A DNA stretch of 46,524 bases, taken from Ilumatobacteraceae bacterium (lineage in GTDB: Bacteria > Actinomycetota > Acidimicrobiia > Acidimicrobiales > Ilumatobacteraceae). The stretch's first letter is position 1. Each line of letters starts with the position of its first letter. Below are positions 15,409-24,005 of the stretch, piece by piece. Both the position numbers and the translations under genes were made by a program. The stretch covers positions 1 through 46,524 of the forward strand of contig JAOBWK010000051.1 in NCBI GenBank assembly GCA_025463305.1, read 5' to 3'. Below the pieces are notes generated by a model. That model had not been told where the DNA came from. It made no database searches and saw only the letters and a list, made by a program, of their open reading frames with translations.

Positions 15409-17877
15409 CTAACTCCTGAGGCGGGCATTCGTCGGATCGTACAACGGACCGTCGTGGCGGGTCGCCGGGATCGGCTCGCCATAGACCTCGATCACGAAGT
15501 CGGTGCGCTCGGCCAGCGCCGCCGGCAGGTAGCCGTAGGCCACTGGCTTGCCGACGGTGTGGCCGAAGTTGGCGCTCGTCGTGAATCCGACCACGTCTCC
15601 GTCGGCGATGATCGCTTCGCCGCTCACCGGGTACGCCATCTCTTCGAGCGTGAACGTGCACAGCGACCGCTCCACGCCGACCGCCCGCTGCTCGACCAGC
15701 GCGTCGCAACCGATGAAGTCGCCCTTGTCGAGATCGACGCGCCAGGCCAGGCCGGCCTCCCATGGCGTGGTGTCGGGCGTGACGTCGGTGGACCAGTACA
15801 CGTAGCCCTTCTCCAGCCGCAGCCGGTCGATCGCGCGGTAGCCGACGTCGATGATGCCGTGGGCCTCGCCCGCCGACCGCAGTCGCTCGTACACGTGCGC
15901 GGTGTACTCCGTCGGGATGTGCAGCTCCCAGCCGAGCTCGCCGGTGTAGCCGATGCGCATCGCCCACACGGGTGCCGAGCCGATCGTGATCTCGCGTGCC
16001 CGGCCATAGCGGAACGCAGAGTTGCTGACGTCGTCCTCGCACACCGACTGCAGGACCTCGCGCGAGAGCGGCCCGCAGATGTTGATCACGGCGCGGGCCG
16101 ACGTGAGGTCGCGCACGATGACGCTGCCGTCGGTCGGCGAGTTCGAGCGGATCCAGCCCATGTCGTGGGCGCCGAAGGCGGCGCCGGTGACCACGTACCA
16201 GGAGTCCGGTGCCGTGCGCGACATCGTCAGGTCGCACTCGATGCCGCCGCGCTCGTTGCACAGCTGGGTGTAGGTGACCGTGCCGACGGACTTGTCCATG
16301 TTCGCCACCGACAGGCGCTGCACCGCGGCGAGCGCGCCCGGGCCGGTGATCTCGAACTTGGCGAACGACGTCTGGTCCACGAGCGCGACGCCGTTGCGGA
16401 CGGCATGGCACTCGTCGCCGACGTGATCGAACCAGTTCGGCTTCCCGAACGACGGGCGGTCGACGGCCTCGACACCCTCCGGCGCGAACCAGTTCGGGCG
16501 CTCCCAGCCACCACGCGAGCCGAACACGGCGCGGCGCGCCTTCAGCGTCTCGTGCAACGGGCTGCGACGGATCCCCCGCGCCGACTCGTGCTCGGACCCC
16601 GGCGCGCTCAGCTTGTAGTGGTGCCCGTAGAGCTCGACCGCACGTGGGTACATGAACTGCCGGGTGGTGTGATGGAACGCGAAGCGGCGGACATCGAGCG
16701 GCCAGAGGTCGAGCGACGGGCGGCCCTCGAGGATCCACTCGGCCATCATCTTCCCCGCGCCGCCGCCGGCGGCGATGCCGTACAGGAAGCCGGTGGCGAC
16801 GAAGAAGTTGTCGATCTCGGGCGTGCGGCCCATCACGAAGTCGGCGTCGGCCGAGTAGGGGATCGGGCCGTTGATGACCGTGCGGATGCCGGCGTGCTCG
16901 ATGACCGGCGTGCGCTTCGCGGCGAGCACGGCGAGCTGCTCGAAGCGCTCCATGTTCGGATCGATCAGCTGGCGCTGGAACGGCACCGGAATGCCGGTCT
17001 CGCCGAACGCGAGCGTGTTCGGCTCGTAGCCGCCGACGAGCAGGCCCTGGCCGTCGGGCTTGTAGTACACGAGGTGATCCGGGTCGCGCAGCGTCGGCAT
17101 CGCGCGGATCTCGCTGGCGGCCATCTCCGTGATCGGGCCGGTGAGGATGTACTGGTGCTCGACGGCGAACGCGGGGATGCGCGCGCCGGCCATCCGCCCG
17201 ACCTCGAGCCCCCACATCCCGGCCGCGTTGACGACGATCTCGCACTCGATGTCGGCGCGGTTGCCGTCGGCCTGCACGACCGTGACCGTGGTGATCCGCC
17301 GTCCGTCGACGGTGATGGTCTCGACGCGCGTGTTCTCGTGGATCTGCGCCCCACGGTTGCGCGCGCCCTTGGCGATCGCCTGGGTGACGCTGGCCGGATC
17401 GATGTAGCCGTCGGTGGGCAGGAACGCGGCAGCGAGCACGTCCTCGGTCGACATCAGCGGGAACAGCGCCTGTGCAGCGTCGGGGGAGATGATCTCCATC
17501 GGCAGCCCGAAGCTCTTCGCCATCGTCGCCAGGCGGCGCAGCTCGAGGACACGATCGGGCGAGCAGGCGAGGCGGAGGCTGCCGACCTGGTGCCAGTCGA
17601 CGGCCTGTCCGGTTTCCGCCTCCAACCCGCCGTACATCTCGACGGAGTGCTCGAGCATCCGCGTGGTGTTGCGTGACGAGCGCAGCTGGCCGACCAGGCC
17701 AGCGGCGTGCCAGGTCGCGCCGTCGGTGAGCTGATGCTGTTCGAGCAGCACGACATCGGTCTCGCCCATCTTGGTGAGGTGGTAGGCGATGCTGCAGCCG
17801 AGGATGCCGCCGCCGATGATCACGATCTTGGCGCGAGTGGGGAGGGGGCGGGGGTTGGACGTCGAGGTGTCAGGCAC
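15409..17877 (-). CDS. FAD-dependent N-methyl amine dehydrogenase (dimethylglycine/sarcosine dehydrogenase family), paralogue 1
   Basis: The 822-residue protein starts at GTG 17877. Domain order is a DAO-type FAD fold (GGGILGCSIAYHL at ~22-34), the covalent-FAD motif TWHAAGLVGQLR (His57), the FAO_M linker region, and a GcvT aminomethyltransferase-like domain (about 430-720, with RNGVALVDQTSFAKFEITGPGA and IGYTGELGWELHIP). A GcvT C-terminal barrel ends it. This is the architecture of dimethylglycine and sarcosine dehydrogenases, which oxidatively demethylate N-methylglycines and pass the one-carbon unit to tetrahydrofolate. The length is normal for the family. It begins 7 nt after the stop of its paralogue, so the two are co-transcribed. 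The exact substrate, including secondary options such as betaine-like amines, cannot be fixed from sequence. Confidence 0.92.
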   Translation of the reverse strand: MPDTSTSNPRPLPTRAKIVIIGGGILGCSIAYHLTKMGETDVVLLEQHQLTDGATWHAAGLVGQLRSSRNTTRMLEHSVEMYGGLEAETGQAVDWHQVGSLRLACSPDRVLELRRLATMAKSFGLPMEIISPDAAQALFPLMSTEDVLAAAFLPTDGYIDPASVTQAIAKGARNRGAQIHENTRVETITVDGRRITTVTVVQADGNRADIECEIVVNAAGMWGLEVGRMAGARIPAFAVEHQYILTGPITEMAASEIRAMPTLRDPDHLVYYKPDGQGLLVGGYEPNTLAFGETGIPVPFQRQLIDPNMERFEQLAVLAAKRTPVIEHAGIRTVINGPIPYSADADFVMGRTPEIDNFFVATGFLYGIAAGGGAGKMMAEWILEGRPSLDLWPLDVRRFAFHHTTRQFMYPRAVELYGHHYKLSAPGSEHESARGIRRSPLHETLKARRAVFGSRGGWERPNWFAPEGVEAVDRPSFGKPNWFDHVGDECHAVRNGVALVDQTSFAKFEITGPGALAAVQRLSVANMDKSVGTVTYTQLCNERGGIECDLTMSRTAPDSWYVVTGAAFGAHDMGWIRSNSPTDGSVIVRDLTSARAVINICGPLSREVLQSVCEDDVSNSAFRYGRAREITIGSAPVWAMRIGYTGELGWELHIPTEYTAHVYERLRSAGEAHGIIDVGYRAIDRLRLEKGYVYWSTDVTPDTTPWEAGLAWRVDLDKGDFIGCDALVEQRAVGVERSLCTFTLEEMAYPVSGEAIIADGDVVGFTTSANFGHTVGKPVAYGYLPAALAERTDFVIEVYGEPIPATRHDGPLYDPTNARLRS

Positions 17878-17884
17878 AGCGCTC

Positions 17885-20335
17885 TCAGCTCTTGATCCGG
17901 CGCATGCCGGGGTCGTACAGGGGACGGAGCGACACCTCGGCGGGGACTCGCTCGGTGGCGACCTCCAGCTCGTAGGTGCCGGCGAGGACGTAGTCGGCGG
18001 TGACGCCGGCAGGGTTGCGGACGTAGCCGTACCCGATCGAGCGGTCGATCGTGTAGCCGAAGCCGCCGCTGGTCAGCCAGCCGACCCGCTCGCCGTCGCG
18101 GTAGATCGTCTCCCGTCCCAGGAGCACGACGGACGGATCGAGGGTGAACGCGGCCAGCATCTTGCGCACGCCATCGCGAGCCTGGGCCTCCATCGCCGCA
18201 CGGCCTTTGAAGTCGACGTCGCCGCGCAGCTTGACCGCCCAGCCGAGCCCGGACTCGAGCGGCGTGTGGTCGGCGCCGATGTCGCTGCCCCACGCCCGGT
18301 AGCCCTTCTCCAGCCGGCAGCTCTCGATCGCCCGGTAGCCGGCGTTGACGAGCCCGTGCGCGGCGCCGGCCTGCATCACCGTGTCGTACACCGCGGTCGC
18401 GTACTCGACCGGGACATGCAGCTCCCATCCGAGCTCGCCCACGTACGTGACTCGTAGGGCGCGGACCGGACAACCGGCGATGCCGATGGTGCGGAAGGTT
18501 GCAAACGGAAATGCCTGGTTGCCGACATCTGCTCGCGTGACCCGTTCGAGGATGGTCCGTGCGTTCGGGCCGAACAGCGACAGGACGGAGTACGCCGAGG
18601 TGACGTCGAACAGCTGGGCGTTCATGCCGCTCGGGATGTTCTTGCTGATCCAGTCGAAGTCGTGGGTGGCGAAGCCCGTGCCGGTGACGATGTAGAACTC
18701 GTCCACCGCGGTGCGGCACACCGTCAGATCGCACTGGATGCCGCCGCGGTCGTCGAGCATCTGGGTGTACGTCAGCGAGCCCACCGGCTTGTCGACGTCG
18801 TTGGCGCAGATCCAGCGCAACGCGGCGAGCGCGTCGGGACCCTCCAGCGCGAACTTGGAGAACGACGTCTGGTCGAACAACGCCGCCGCTTCGCGGACCG
18901 CACGGTGCTCGCGTCCGACCGCCGCGAACCAGTTCTGCCGGTCGTACGTGTACACGTCGTGTGGCGTCTCGCCGAGGCTCGCGTCGGCGAACCAGTTGGG
19001 TCGCTCCCAGCCCAGCTTCTCGCCGAAGCACGCACCGGCGGCGAGCAGCCGCGAGTACAACGGCGAGGTGCGGCACGGGCGCCCGCTGTCGTGCTCCTCG
19101 CTCGGCCAGGCCATCGTGTAGTGCTTGCCGTACGCCTCGAGCGTGCGGGTGCGCACCCAGTCGGTGTCCTGGTGCGGGCGGCCGAACCGGCGGATGTCGA
19201 CCACCCACAGGTCGTACGGGGCCACACCCGCGGCCACCCACTCGGCCAGGGCCATCCCCGCGCCACCGCCGGCTGCGATGCCGAACGCGTTGAAACCCGC
19301 GCCGACGAAGAAGTTCTTCAGCTCTGGGGCCTCGCCGAGGATGAAGTTGCCGTCGGGGGTGAAGCTCTCCGGGCCGTTGATGAGCTCGTTGACACCGGCG
19401 GTCTGCAGGGCCGGCACCCGCCCCATCGCCAGCTCCATGATCGGCGCGAAGTGGTCGAAGTCGGGCTCGAGGAGCTGGAAGTTGAACGGCTTCGGGATCC
19501 CGCCGACGGCCCACGGCACCGGGTTCGGCTCGTAGCCGCCCATCACCAGGCCGCCGACCTCCTCCTTGTAGTACGTGAGTCGGTCCGGGTCGCGCAGCGT
19601 CGGGAGGTCGCGCGTGACGCCGTCGATCTGCGCGGTGATGACGTACTGGTGCTCGACGGACACGAGCGGCACGTTGACGCCGACGGTGGCGGCGACGTCA
19701 CGGGTCCACTGGCCGGCGCAGCACACCACGGCCTCGCACTCGATCCGTCCGGCGTCGGTGACCACGGCGCGGATCTCCCCGTCGATGACCTCGATCGAGA
19801 GCACCTCGGTGTCCTCGACGATGGTGGCCCCGGCCATCCGCGCACCGCGCGCGAGTGCCTGGGTGATGTCGGACGGGTTGGCCTGGCCGTCGGTGGGCAG
19901 GAACGCCGCCCCGACGACGTCGTCGACCTGCATCAGCGGCCACAGGTCCTGGGCCTCCTTCGGCGAGAGCAGGTGCATCTCCAGCCCGAACGACGTCGCC
20001 GTGGTGGCCTGGCGCTTGACCTCGTTCCACCGCTCGGCGTTGCACGCCAGACGAAGCCCGCCGTTCATCTTCCACCCGGTGCCGAGCCCGGTCTCGTCCT
20101 CGAGCCGGCGGTACAGGTCCACCGAGTGGCCGAGCAGCTGGGTGATGTTCGCGCTCGTGCGCAACTGGCCGACGAGGCCGGCTGCGTGGAACGTGGAGCC
20201 GGATGTGAGCTTGTGCCGTTCGATCAGCACCGTGTCGGTCCAGCCGAGCTTGGCGAGGTGGTACGCGGTCGAGCAGCCGACGATGCCGCCGCCGATGACG
20301 ACGGCCCGGGCCCGCGCGGGGAGCGCGGCGCTCAC
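17885..20335 (-). CDS. FAD-dependent N-methyl amine dehydrogenase, paralogue 2
   Basis: The start is GTG 20335 (816 residues), overlapping the upstream DsbA-like stop by 4 bp; a longer upstream frame is a shadow of that gene. It has the same domain order as paralogue 1: GGGIVGCSTAYHLAKLG (~15-31), the covalent-FAD motif TFHAAGLVGQLR with His50 (Phe instead of Trp before it), the central FAD/substrate region, then GcvT (REAAALFDQTSFSKFALEGPDA, VTYVGELGWELHVP) and the GcvT C-terminal barrel. Many blocks match paralogue 1 residue for residue, so the pair arose by duplication. They may be two subunits or two enzymes working in sequence (dimethylglycine then sarcosine), which is inference. Confidence 0.92.
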   Translation of the reverse strand: MSAALPARARAVVIGGGIVGCSTAYHLAKLGWTDTVLIERHKLTSGSTFHAAGLVGQLRTSANITQLLGHSVDLYRRLEDETGLGTGWKMNGGLRLACNAERWNEVKRQATTATSFGLEMHLLSPKEAQDLWPLMQVDDVVGAAFLPTDGQANPSDITQALARGARMAGATIVEDTEVLSIEVIDGEIRAVVTDAGRIECEAVVCCAGQWTRDVAATVGVNVPLVSVEHQYVITAQIDGVTRDLPTLRDPDRLTYYKEEVGGLVMGGYEPNPVPWAVGGIPKPFNFQLLEPDFDHFAPIMELAMGRVPALQTAGVNELINGPESFTPDGNFILGEAPELKNFFVGAGFNAFGIAAGGGAGMALAEWVAAGVAPYDLWVVDIRRFGRPHQDTDWVRTRTLEAYGKHYTMAWPSEEHDSGRPCRTSPLYSRLLAAGACFGEKLGWERPNWFADASLGETPHDVYTYDRQNWFAAVGREHRAVREAAALFDQTSFSKFALEGPDALAALRWICANDVDKPVGSLTYTQMLDDRGGIQCDLTVCRTAVDEFYIVTGTGFATHDFDWISKNIPSGMNAQLFDVTSAYSVLSLFGPNARTILERVTRADVGNQAFPFATFRTIGIAGCPVRALRVTYVGELGWELHVPVEYATAVYDTVMQAGAAHGLVNAGYRAIESCRLEKGYRAWGSDIGADHTPLESGLGWAVKLRGDVDFKGRAAMEAQARDGVRKMLAAFTLDPSVVLLGRETIYRDGERVGWLTSGGFGYTIDRSIGYGYVRNPAGVTADYVLAGTYELEVATERVPAEVSLRPLYDPGMRRIKS

Positions 20336-20943
20336 GGACGAGGACCGAAGAGCGGCCCGACCGATCGCGTGCGCTTGATCTCGTAGAGCCCGTCGAACTT
20401 GCCGAGGGTGACGAACGCGTCCCACAGCTCGACCGCTTCGGCCCCGATCGGCGCCGGCGACATGACCGGGCCGAAGAACGTGGTCGAGGCGCCTTCGATC
20501 ACCACGATCGGGATGCCCGCATCGTCGCCGACGATCGCCAGACCGGCCTCGGTGCTGGCCTCGATGGCGGCGTCGAAGCTGTCGTCGGTGGCGCTGTCGA
20601 TCAGCACCGGCGGCAGCTTGGCCATCGCGATGCCCTCGGCGAGACGGGTCAGGTTGTCGTCGCGGTCGTGGTGGATCAGCGTGCCGAACGCGGTGTAGAG
20701 CCGGCCGACGGCGTCGTTGCCGTACTGCTGGCGGGCCGCCTCGATGACGCGCATCCCCGGATGCTGGGCGTCGAGCTCGTCGCGGATCCGGTCGTAGCCA
20801 GGGTTGTCGCGGTTGCGGTAGCGAAGGCTGAACGGCAGCCAGGTGATGCCGAACCCGCGCTGCGCCGAGACGTCGACGACCCAGCGCGCGGTGATCCACG
20901 TCCACGGACAGGCGGGGTCGAAGTAGAACGTCACGGGCGACAT
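20332..20943 (-). CDS. DsbA-family protein resembling mycothiol-dependent nitroreductase, CPWT active site
   Basis: The start is ATG 20943 (203 residues); longer in-frame extensions overlap the divergent gene and are not protein-like. The N-terminus VTFYFDPACPWTWITARWVVDV closely matches the actinobacterial family of mycothiol-dependent DsbA-like reductases (Rv2466c type), in which the motif is normally CPWC. Here it is C12-P-W-T15, so the second, resolving cysteine is missing. That fits a monothiol mechanism using mycothiol, or a substrate-binding role as in 2-hydroxychromene-carboxylate isomerases. The C-terminus (GIPIVVIEGASTTFFGPVMSPAPIGAEA) carries the cis-Pro region typical of thioredoxin folds. 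It is the first gene of the operon with the two dehydrogenases (4-bp overlap). Confidence 0.88.
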   Translation of the reverse strand: MSPVTFYFDPACPWTWITARWVVDVSAQRGFGITWLPFSLRYRNRDNPGYDRIRDELDAQHPGMRVIEAARQQYGNDAVGRLYTAFGTLIHHDRDDNLTRLAEGIAMAKLPPVLIDSATDDSFDAAIEASTEAGLAIVGDDAGIPIVVIEGASTTFFGPVMSPAPIGAEAVELWDAFVTLGKFDGLYEIKRTRSVGPLFGPRP

Positions 20944-20951
20944 GACCGTCG

Positions 20952-20972
20952 ACCGTAGATCAGCGCGACAAT
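20952..20972. promoter_or_regulatory. Divergent promoters of dsbA-like operon and kinase-LLM fusion
   Basis: The minus-strand TACGGT (20952-20957) ends 8 nt before ATG 20943. The plus-strand GACAAT (20967-20972) ends 7 nt before GTG 20980. Only 36 bp separate the start codons, so both transcripts should be leaderless or nearly so and their polymerases would compete. Confidence 0.45.
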
Positions 20973-20979
20973 CGCCGTT

Positions 20980-22497
20980 GTGATCGAGATCCCGTCGCCG
21001 AGCCTCGTCGTGCTGATCGGCCCGGCGGGGTCGGGCAAGACGTCGTGGGCCGTCGAGCACTTCGCCGATCACGTCGTGTCGAGCGATCAGCTGCGCGCCC
21101 TGGTCGGTGAGGCCGAGCACGATCTGCGCGCGTCGGCCGATGCGTTCGCCGTCCTCGACGACATCGTGGCCCGTCGACTGCGCCGCAAGCTGACGACGGT
21201 GATCGACTCGCTCGGCACCGATCCGGCGCGCCGTGACTCGTGGCGTCGGCTCGCCGCCACGCATGGTGTTCCGTGCGTCGCCGTCGTGTTCGACGTCCCC
21301 CCGACGCAGCTGCGACGTCAGAACCGGTCACGGGACAAGCGTGTGCCCGACGCGGTGATCCGGCGGCAGCTCGCCGAGTGGCCAGCGGTCGTGGCCGCGG
21401 CGCGAACCGAGCCCTTTGCCGCGGTGCACGACGCCGAGCCGGCGGCGCTGGTGCCGAGCGCGTTGACGCGGCGAGCCAAGCAGGCGGCCGAGCCGGCGCC
21501 AGCCGCGGTGCCGGCGGAGCGGGCACTCACGTTCGGGCTGCAGATCCCCCAGTTCACCTGGGCCGGTGGCCCGCCCGAGATCGGCGCGACGCTGCGCGAC
21601 ATCGCCCGTCGGGCCGAGCGGGCGGACCTGGATGCCATCTGGGTGATGGACCACTTCCGCCAGATCCCGATGATGGGCCCATCGTGGGCCGACATGCTCG
21701 AGAGCTGGACCACGCTCGCCCATCTCGCGGCATGCACGGAGAGGGTCCGCCTCGGGACGCTCGTCACCGGCATCACCTATCGCAACGTCGCCCATCTGGC
21801 CAAGATCGTCGCGACGCTCGACGTGCTCTCGGGTGGGCGCGCCAACTGTGGCCTCGGTCTCGGCTGGTTCGAGGACGAGCACCGTGCCTACGGCTGGGAG
21901 ATGCCGAGCCGACGCGATCGCTACGCGCTGCTGGAGGACGCGCTGCAACTGCTCCCGAGCATGTGGGGCCCGGGTGGCAAGCCGTTCGACGGCGCGGTGC
22001 TGCACGTGCCGGACACCTCGTGCTACCCGCGGCCGCTGCAGGTGCACGTGCCGGTCATGGTCGGCGGCTCGGGCGAGCAGCGAACCTTGGCGCTCGTCGC
22101 CCGCTACGCGGACGCTTGCAACCTCTTCGGTGACTCGACCACGGTGGCGGGAAAGGTGCGCGTCCTGCACGAGCACTGCGAACGCTTCGGGCGGGATCCG
22201 ACCGAGATCTCCGTGTCGCACCTCTCGACGGTCCTCATCGGTGACGACGCCGCGCACGTCCGTCACCTCGTCGATGCAACCCGTCCACCGCGCACGTCGG
22301 CCGAGCGTCACGCCCGTGCGGTGAACGCGGGCACGTTGGAGCAGCACGTCGAACGCGTCGCCCGGTTTCTCGAGGCCGGCGTGGATCAGGTGATCGTCAG
22401 CCTCGTGGACGTCGCCGAGGACGGAGCCGTCGAGCGCTACGGGCGGGTCGCCGCTGAGTGCCGAGCGCTCGCGAACGACGCCCTGGCGCCGTCGTAG
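20980..22497 (+). CDS. Fusion of Pnkp-like P-loop kinase and F420-type LLM oxidoreductase
   Basis: The start is GTG 20980 (505 residues). Residues 1-~165 are a small-molecule or polynucleotide-kinase-like P-loop domain: Walker A GPAGSGKTS (14-22), VSSDQLRALVGE, FAVLDDIVARRLRRKLTTVIDS, and a basic lid RRQNRSRDKRVPDAVIRRQ that matches bacterial Pnkp-family kinases. An Ala/Pro linker (EPAPAAVPAERA) leads into an LLM flavin/F420 domain from ~185 (LTFGLQIPQFTWAGG, VMDHFRQIPMMG, CGLGLGWFEDEHRAYGWEMP) like the Rv1855c subfamily. The frame is uninterrupted, so this is a genuine fusion. Coupling phosphorylation to a hydride transfer on one substrate is conceivable but unproven. It is convergent with nicotinate phosphoribosyltransferase. 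Confidence 0.88.
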   Translation: MIEIPSPSLVVLIGPAGSGKTSWAVEHFADHVVSSDQLRALVGEAEHDLRASADAFAVLDDIVARRLRRKLTTVIDSLGTDPARRDSWRRLAATHGVPCVAVVFDVPPTQLRRQNRSRDKRVPDAVIRRQLAEWPAVVAAARTEPFAAVHDAEPAALVPSALTRRAKQAAEPAPAAVPAERALTFGLQIPQFTWAGGPPEIGATLRDIARRAERADLDAIWVMDHFRQIPMMGPSWADMLESWTTLAHLAACTERVRLGTLVTGITYRNVAHLAKIVATLDVLSGGRANCGLGLGWFEDEHRAYGWEMPSRRDRYALLEDALQLLPSMWGPGGKPFDGAVLHVPDTSCYPRPLQVHVPVMVGGSGEQRTLALVARYADACNLFGDSTTVAGKVRVLHEHCERFGRDPTEISVSHLSTVLIGDDAAHVRHLVDATRPPRTSAERHARAVNAGTLEQHVERVARFLEAGVDQVIVSLVDVAEDGAVERYGRVAAECRALANDALAPS

Positions 22498-22505
22498 CGC
22501 CGGCC

Positions 22506-22523
22506 CGGCACCGCGGGGTGCCG
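22506..22523. terminator. Bidirectional hairpin terminator
   Basis: CGGCACC (22506-22512) and GGTGCCG (22517-22523) form a perfect 7-bp stem with a GCGG loop in the 27-bp gap between the convergent fusion gene and pncB. Confidence 0.65.
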
Positions 22524-22524
22524 A

Positions 22525-23844
22525 TCAGCCGACGGTGATGAAGCGAGTCGCCAGCGCCGGCTCGCCGCGCGAGAGCGCGAGCCCCTCCCAGGGCAGCGTG
22601 CGCAAGGTCTCGCGCAGGCGGGTGCGCCCGGACACGAGCGTCGCCGAGCCGGCGTCGGTGCGCATCCCGCCGACGATCAACGAAACGTCGACGCGACGCA
22701 TGCCCGCATCGCTCGCCAACATCGCCGCGACGGCTTCGTCGCGCGCATCGTCGGGGCCGGCGACGACCACCTCTTCGATCGCGGTCCCCGTCGGCCGGTG
22801 CGTGCGCAACGCCACCTTGCCGCTGCCGTTGGTGACCTTGGCCTCGGACCGCTTGGCAACGGCGCGCCCGTCGACCTCGACCAGCTTGTAGACCAGTCCC
22901 GCCGTCGGTGCGCCGGAGCCGACCACGACAGCCGTGCCGGCGCCGTAGATGTCGACCGGTGCGGAGGTCAGCCCGGCGATCGCGTACTCGTCGAGATCCC
23001 CGCTGACGACGATGCGGGTCGAGGTGTTGCCGAGCGCGTCGAGCTGGGCTCGTGCCTGATGGGCGAGCACGCCGAGGTCGCCCGAGTCGATGCGGATCGC
23101 GCCGAGCTCGGGGCCCGCGGCGGCCGCTGCGTTGGCGATGCCCTGGGTGATGTCGTACGTGTCGACGAGCAGTGTGGTGCCGGCGCCGTGACGGGCGACC
23201 TGTGACCGGAACGCGGTGGGCTCGTCGCCGTGCAGCAGGGTGAACGCGTGTGCGGCGGTGCCGCCCGTGGGGATGCCGTGCAAGCGCCCGGCGGCGAGGT
23301 TCGAGGTCGAGGCGAAGCCGGCGAGGTAGGCCGCGCGAGCGGCTGCGATCGCGGCGCGCTCGTGGGTGCGGCGCGACCCCATCTCGATGATCGGTCGACC
23401 CTGTGCTGCGGTCACCATCCGCGCCGCGCCGGCGGCGACCGCTGCATCGTGGTTGAGGATCGAGAGGATGACGGTCTCGAGCACGATCGTCTCGGCGAAG
23501 CTGCCGCGCACGGTCAGGATCGGCGAGTTGGGGAAGAACAGCTCGCCCTCCGGATAGCCGTCGACATCGCCCGTGAAGCGGTAGTCGGCCAAGAACTCCG
23601 CCGCCGCGTCGTCGACCACGCCGTTGTCGCACAACCAGCGGAGATCGTCGCCGTCGACGCCGAACGATTCGATGGCGTCCAACACGCGACCGGTGCCGGC
23701 CACCACGCCGTAGCGCCGGCCCTCGGGCAGCCGACGGGCGAACACCTCGAACACGCACCGGGCGTCGGCGGTGCCGTCACGGAGCGCGGCCGACAGCATC
23801 GTCATCTCGTACCGGTCGGTCAACATGCCGACACCAGCGCCCAT
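22525..23844 (-). CDS. pncB: Nicotinate phosphoribosyltransferase
   Basis: This enzyme makes nicotinate mononucleotide from nicotinate, PRPP and ATP in NAD salvage. The protein is 439 residues from ATG 23844, chosen over an upstream GTG (23877) because CAGACT lies 6 nt before the ATG and the family N-terminus MLTDRYEMTMLSAALRDG follows at once. Diagnostic blocks are VFEVFARRLPEGRRYGVVAG, LETVILSILNHDA, EMGSRRTHERAAIAAARAAYLAGFASTSN, GTAAHAF (the histidine phosphorylated during catalysis in the family), DTYDITQG and IRIDSGDL. The length is typical of the shorter actinobacterial type. It is monocistronic, with no visible NAD-related operator. Confidence 0.95.
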   Translation of the reverse strand: MGAGVGMLTDRYEMTMLSAALRDGTADARCVFEVFARRLPEGRRYGVVAGTGRVLDAIESFGVDGDDLRWLCDNGVVDDAAAEFLADYRFTGDVDGYPEGELFFPNSPILTVRGSFAETIVLETVILSILNHDAAVAAGAARMVTAAQGRPIIEMGSRRTHERAAIAAARAAYLAGFASTSNLAAGRLHGIPTGGTAAHAFTLLHGDEPTAFRSQVARHGAGTTLLVDTYDITQGIANAAAAAGPELGAIRIDSGDLGVLAHQARAQLDALGNTSTRIVVSGDLDEYAIAGLTSAPVDIYGAGTAVVVGSGAPTAGLVYKLVEVDGRAVAKRSEAKVTNGSGKVALRTHRPTGTAIEEVVVAGPDDARDEAVAAMLASDAGMRRVDVSLIVGGMRTDAGSATLVSGRTRLRETLRTLPWEGLALSRGEPALATRFITVG

Positions 23845-23850
23845 CTCGAC

Positions 23851-23856
23851 AGTCTG
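23851..23856 (-). promoter_or_regulatory. Candidate -10 element of pncB (leaderless)
   Basis: The minus-strand CAGACT is followed by 6 nt and ATG 23844. It is identical in sequence and spacing to the element of LuxR copy 2. Confidence 0.5.
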
Positions 23857-23938
23857 CCCGATGGATGTCGTCCGCACCGCAGCCGTCCCAGGTCACCCGG
23901 GGTGCCGCCCGGCCCCGCGCAGGGAGGTGCAAACTCTC

Positions 23939-23966
23939 GGGAACCGCAACGTGTGCGTGGAGCGTC
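23939..23966 (+). promoter_or_regulatory. ECF-sigma-like promoter
   Basis: GGGAACC (23939-23945), a 17-nt spacer and CGTC (23963-23966) fit the general -35/-10 form of ECF sigma promoters (GGAAC...CGTC). An AAGGG ribosome-binding site sits 7 nt before ATG 24006, so this gene is leadered, unlike its neighbours. Confidence 0.5.
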
Positions 23967-24005
23967 AGACGGAGACGAACCTCGACCACCTCGAAGGGTG
24001 CCGAA

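Noticed and set aside
14455..17676. Long plus-strand open frame of 1073 codons
   Set aside because: Antisense shadow of the kinase-like and dehydrogenase genes, with no recognisable motif.
20336..20905. Extended N-terminus of dehydrogenase paralogue 2
   Set aside because: Shadow frame of the DsbA-like gene; the Rossmann motif follows GTG 20335 directly, with a 4-bp overlap.
22525..23877. Start of pncB at GTG 23877
   Set aside because: The extra residues lie over the -10-like CAGACT and do not resemble the family N-terminus.
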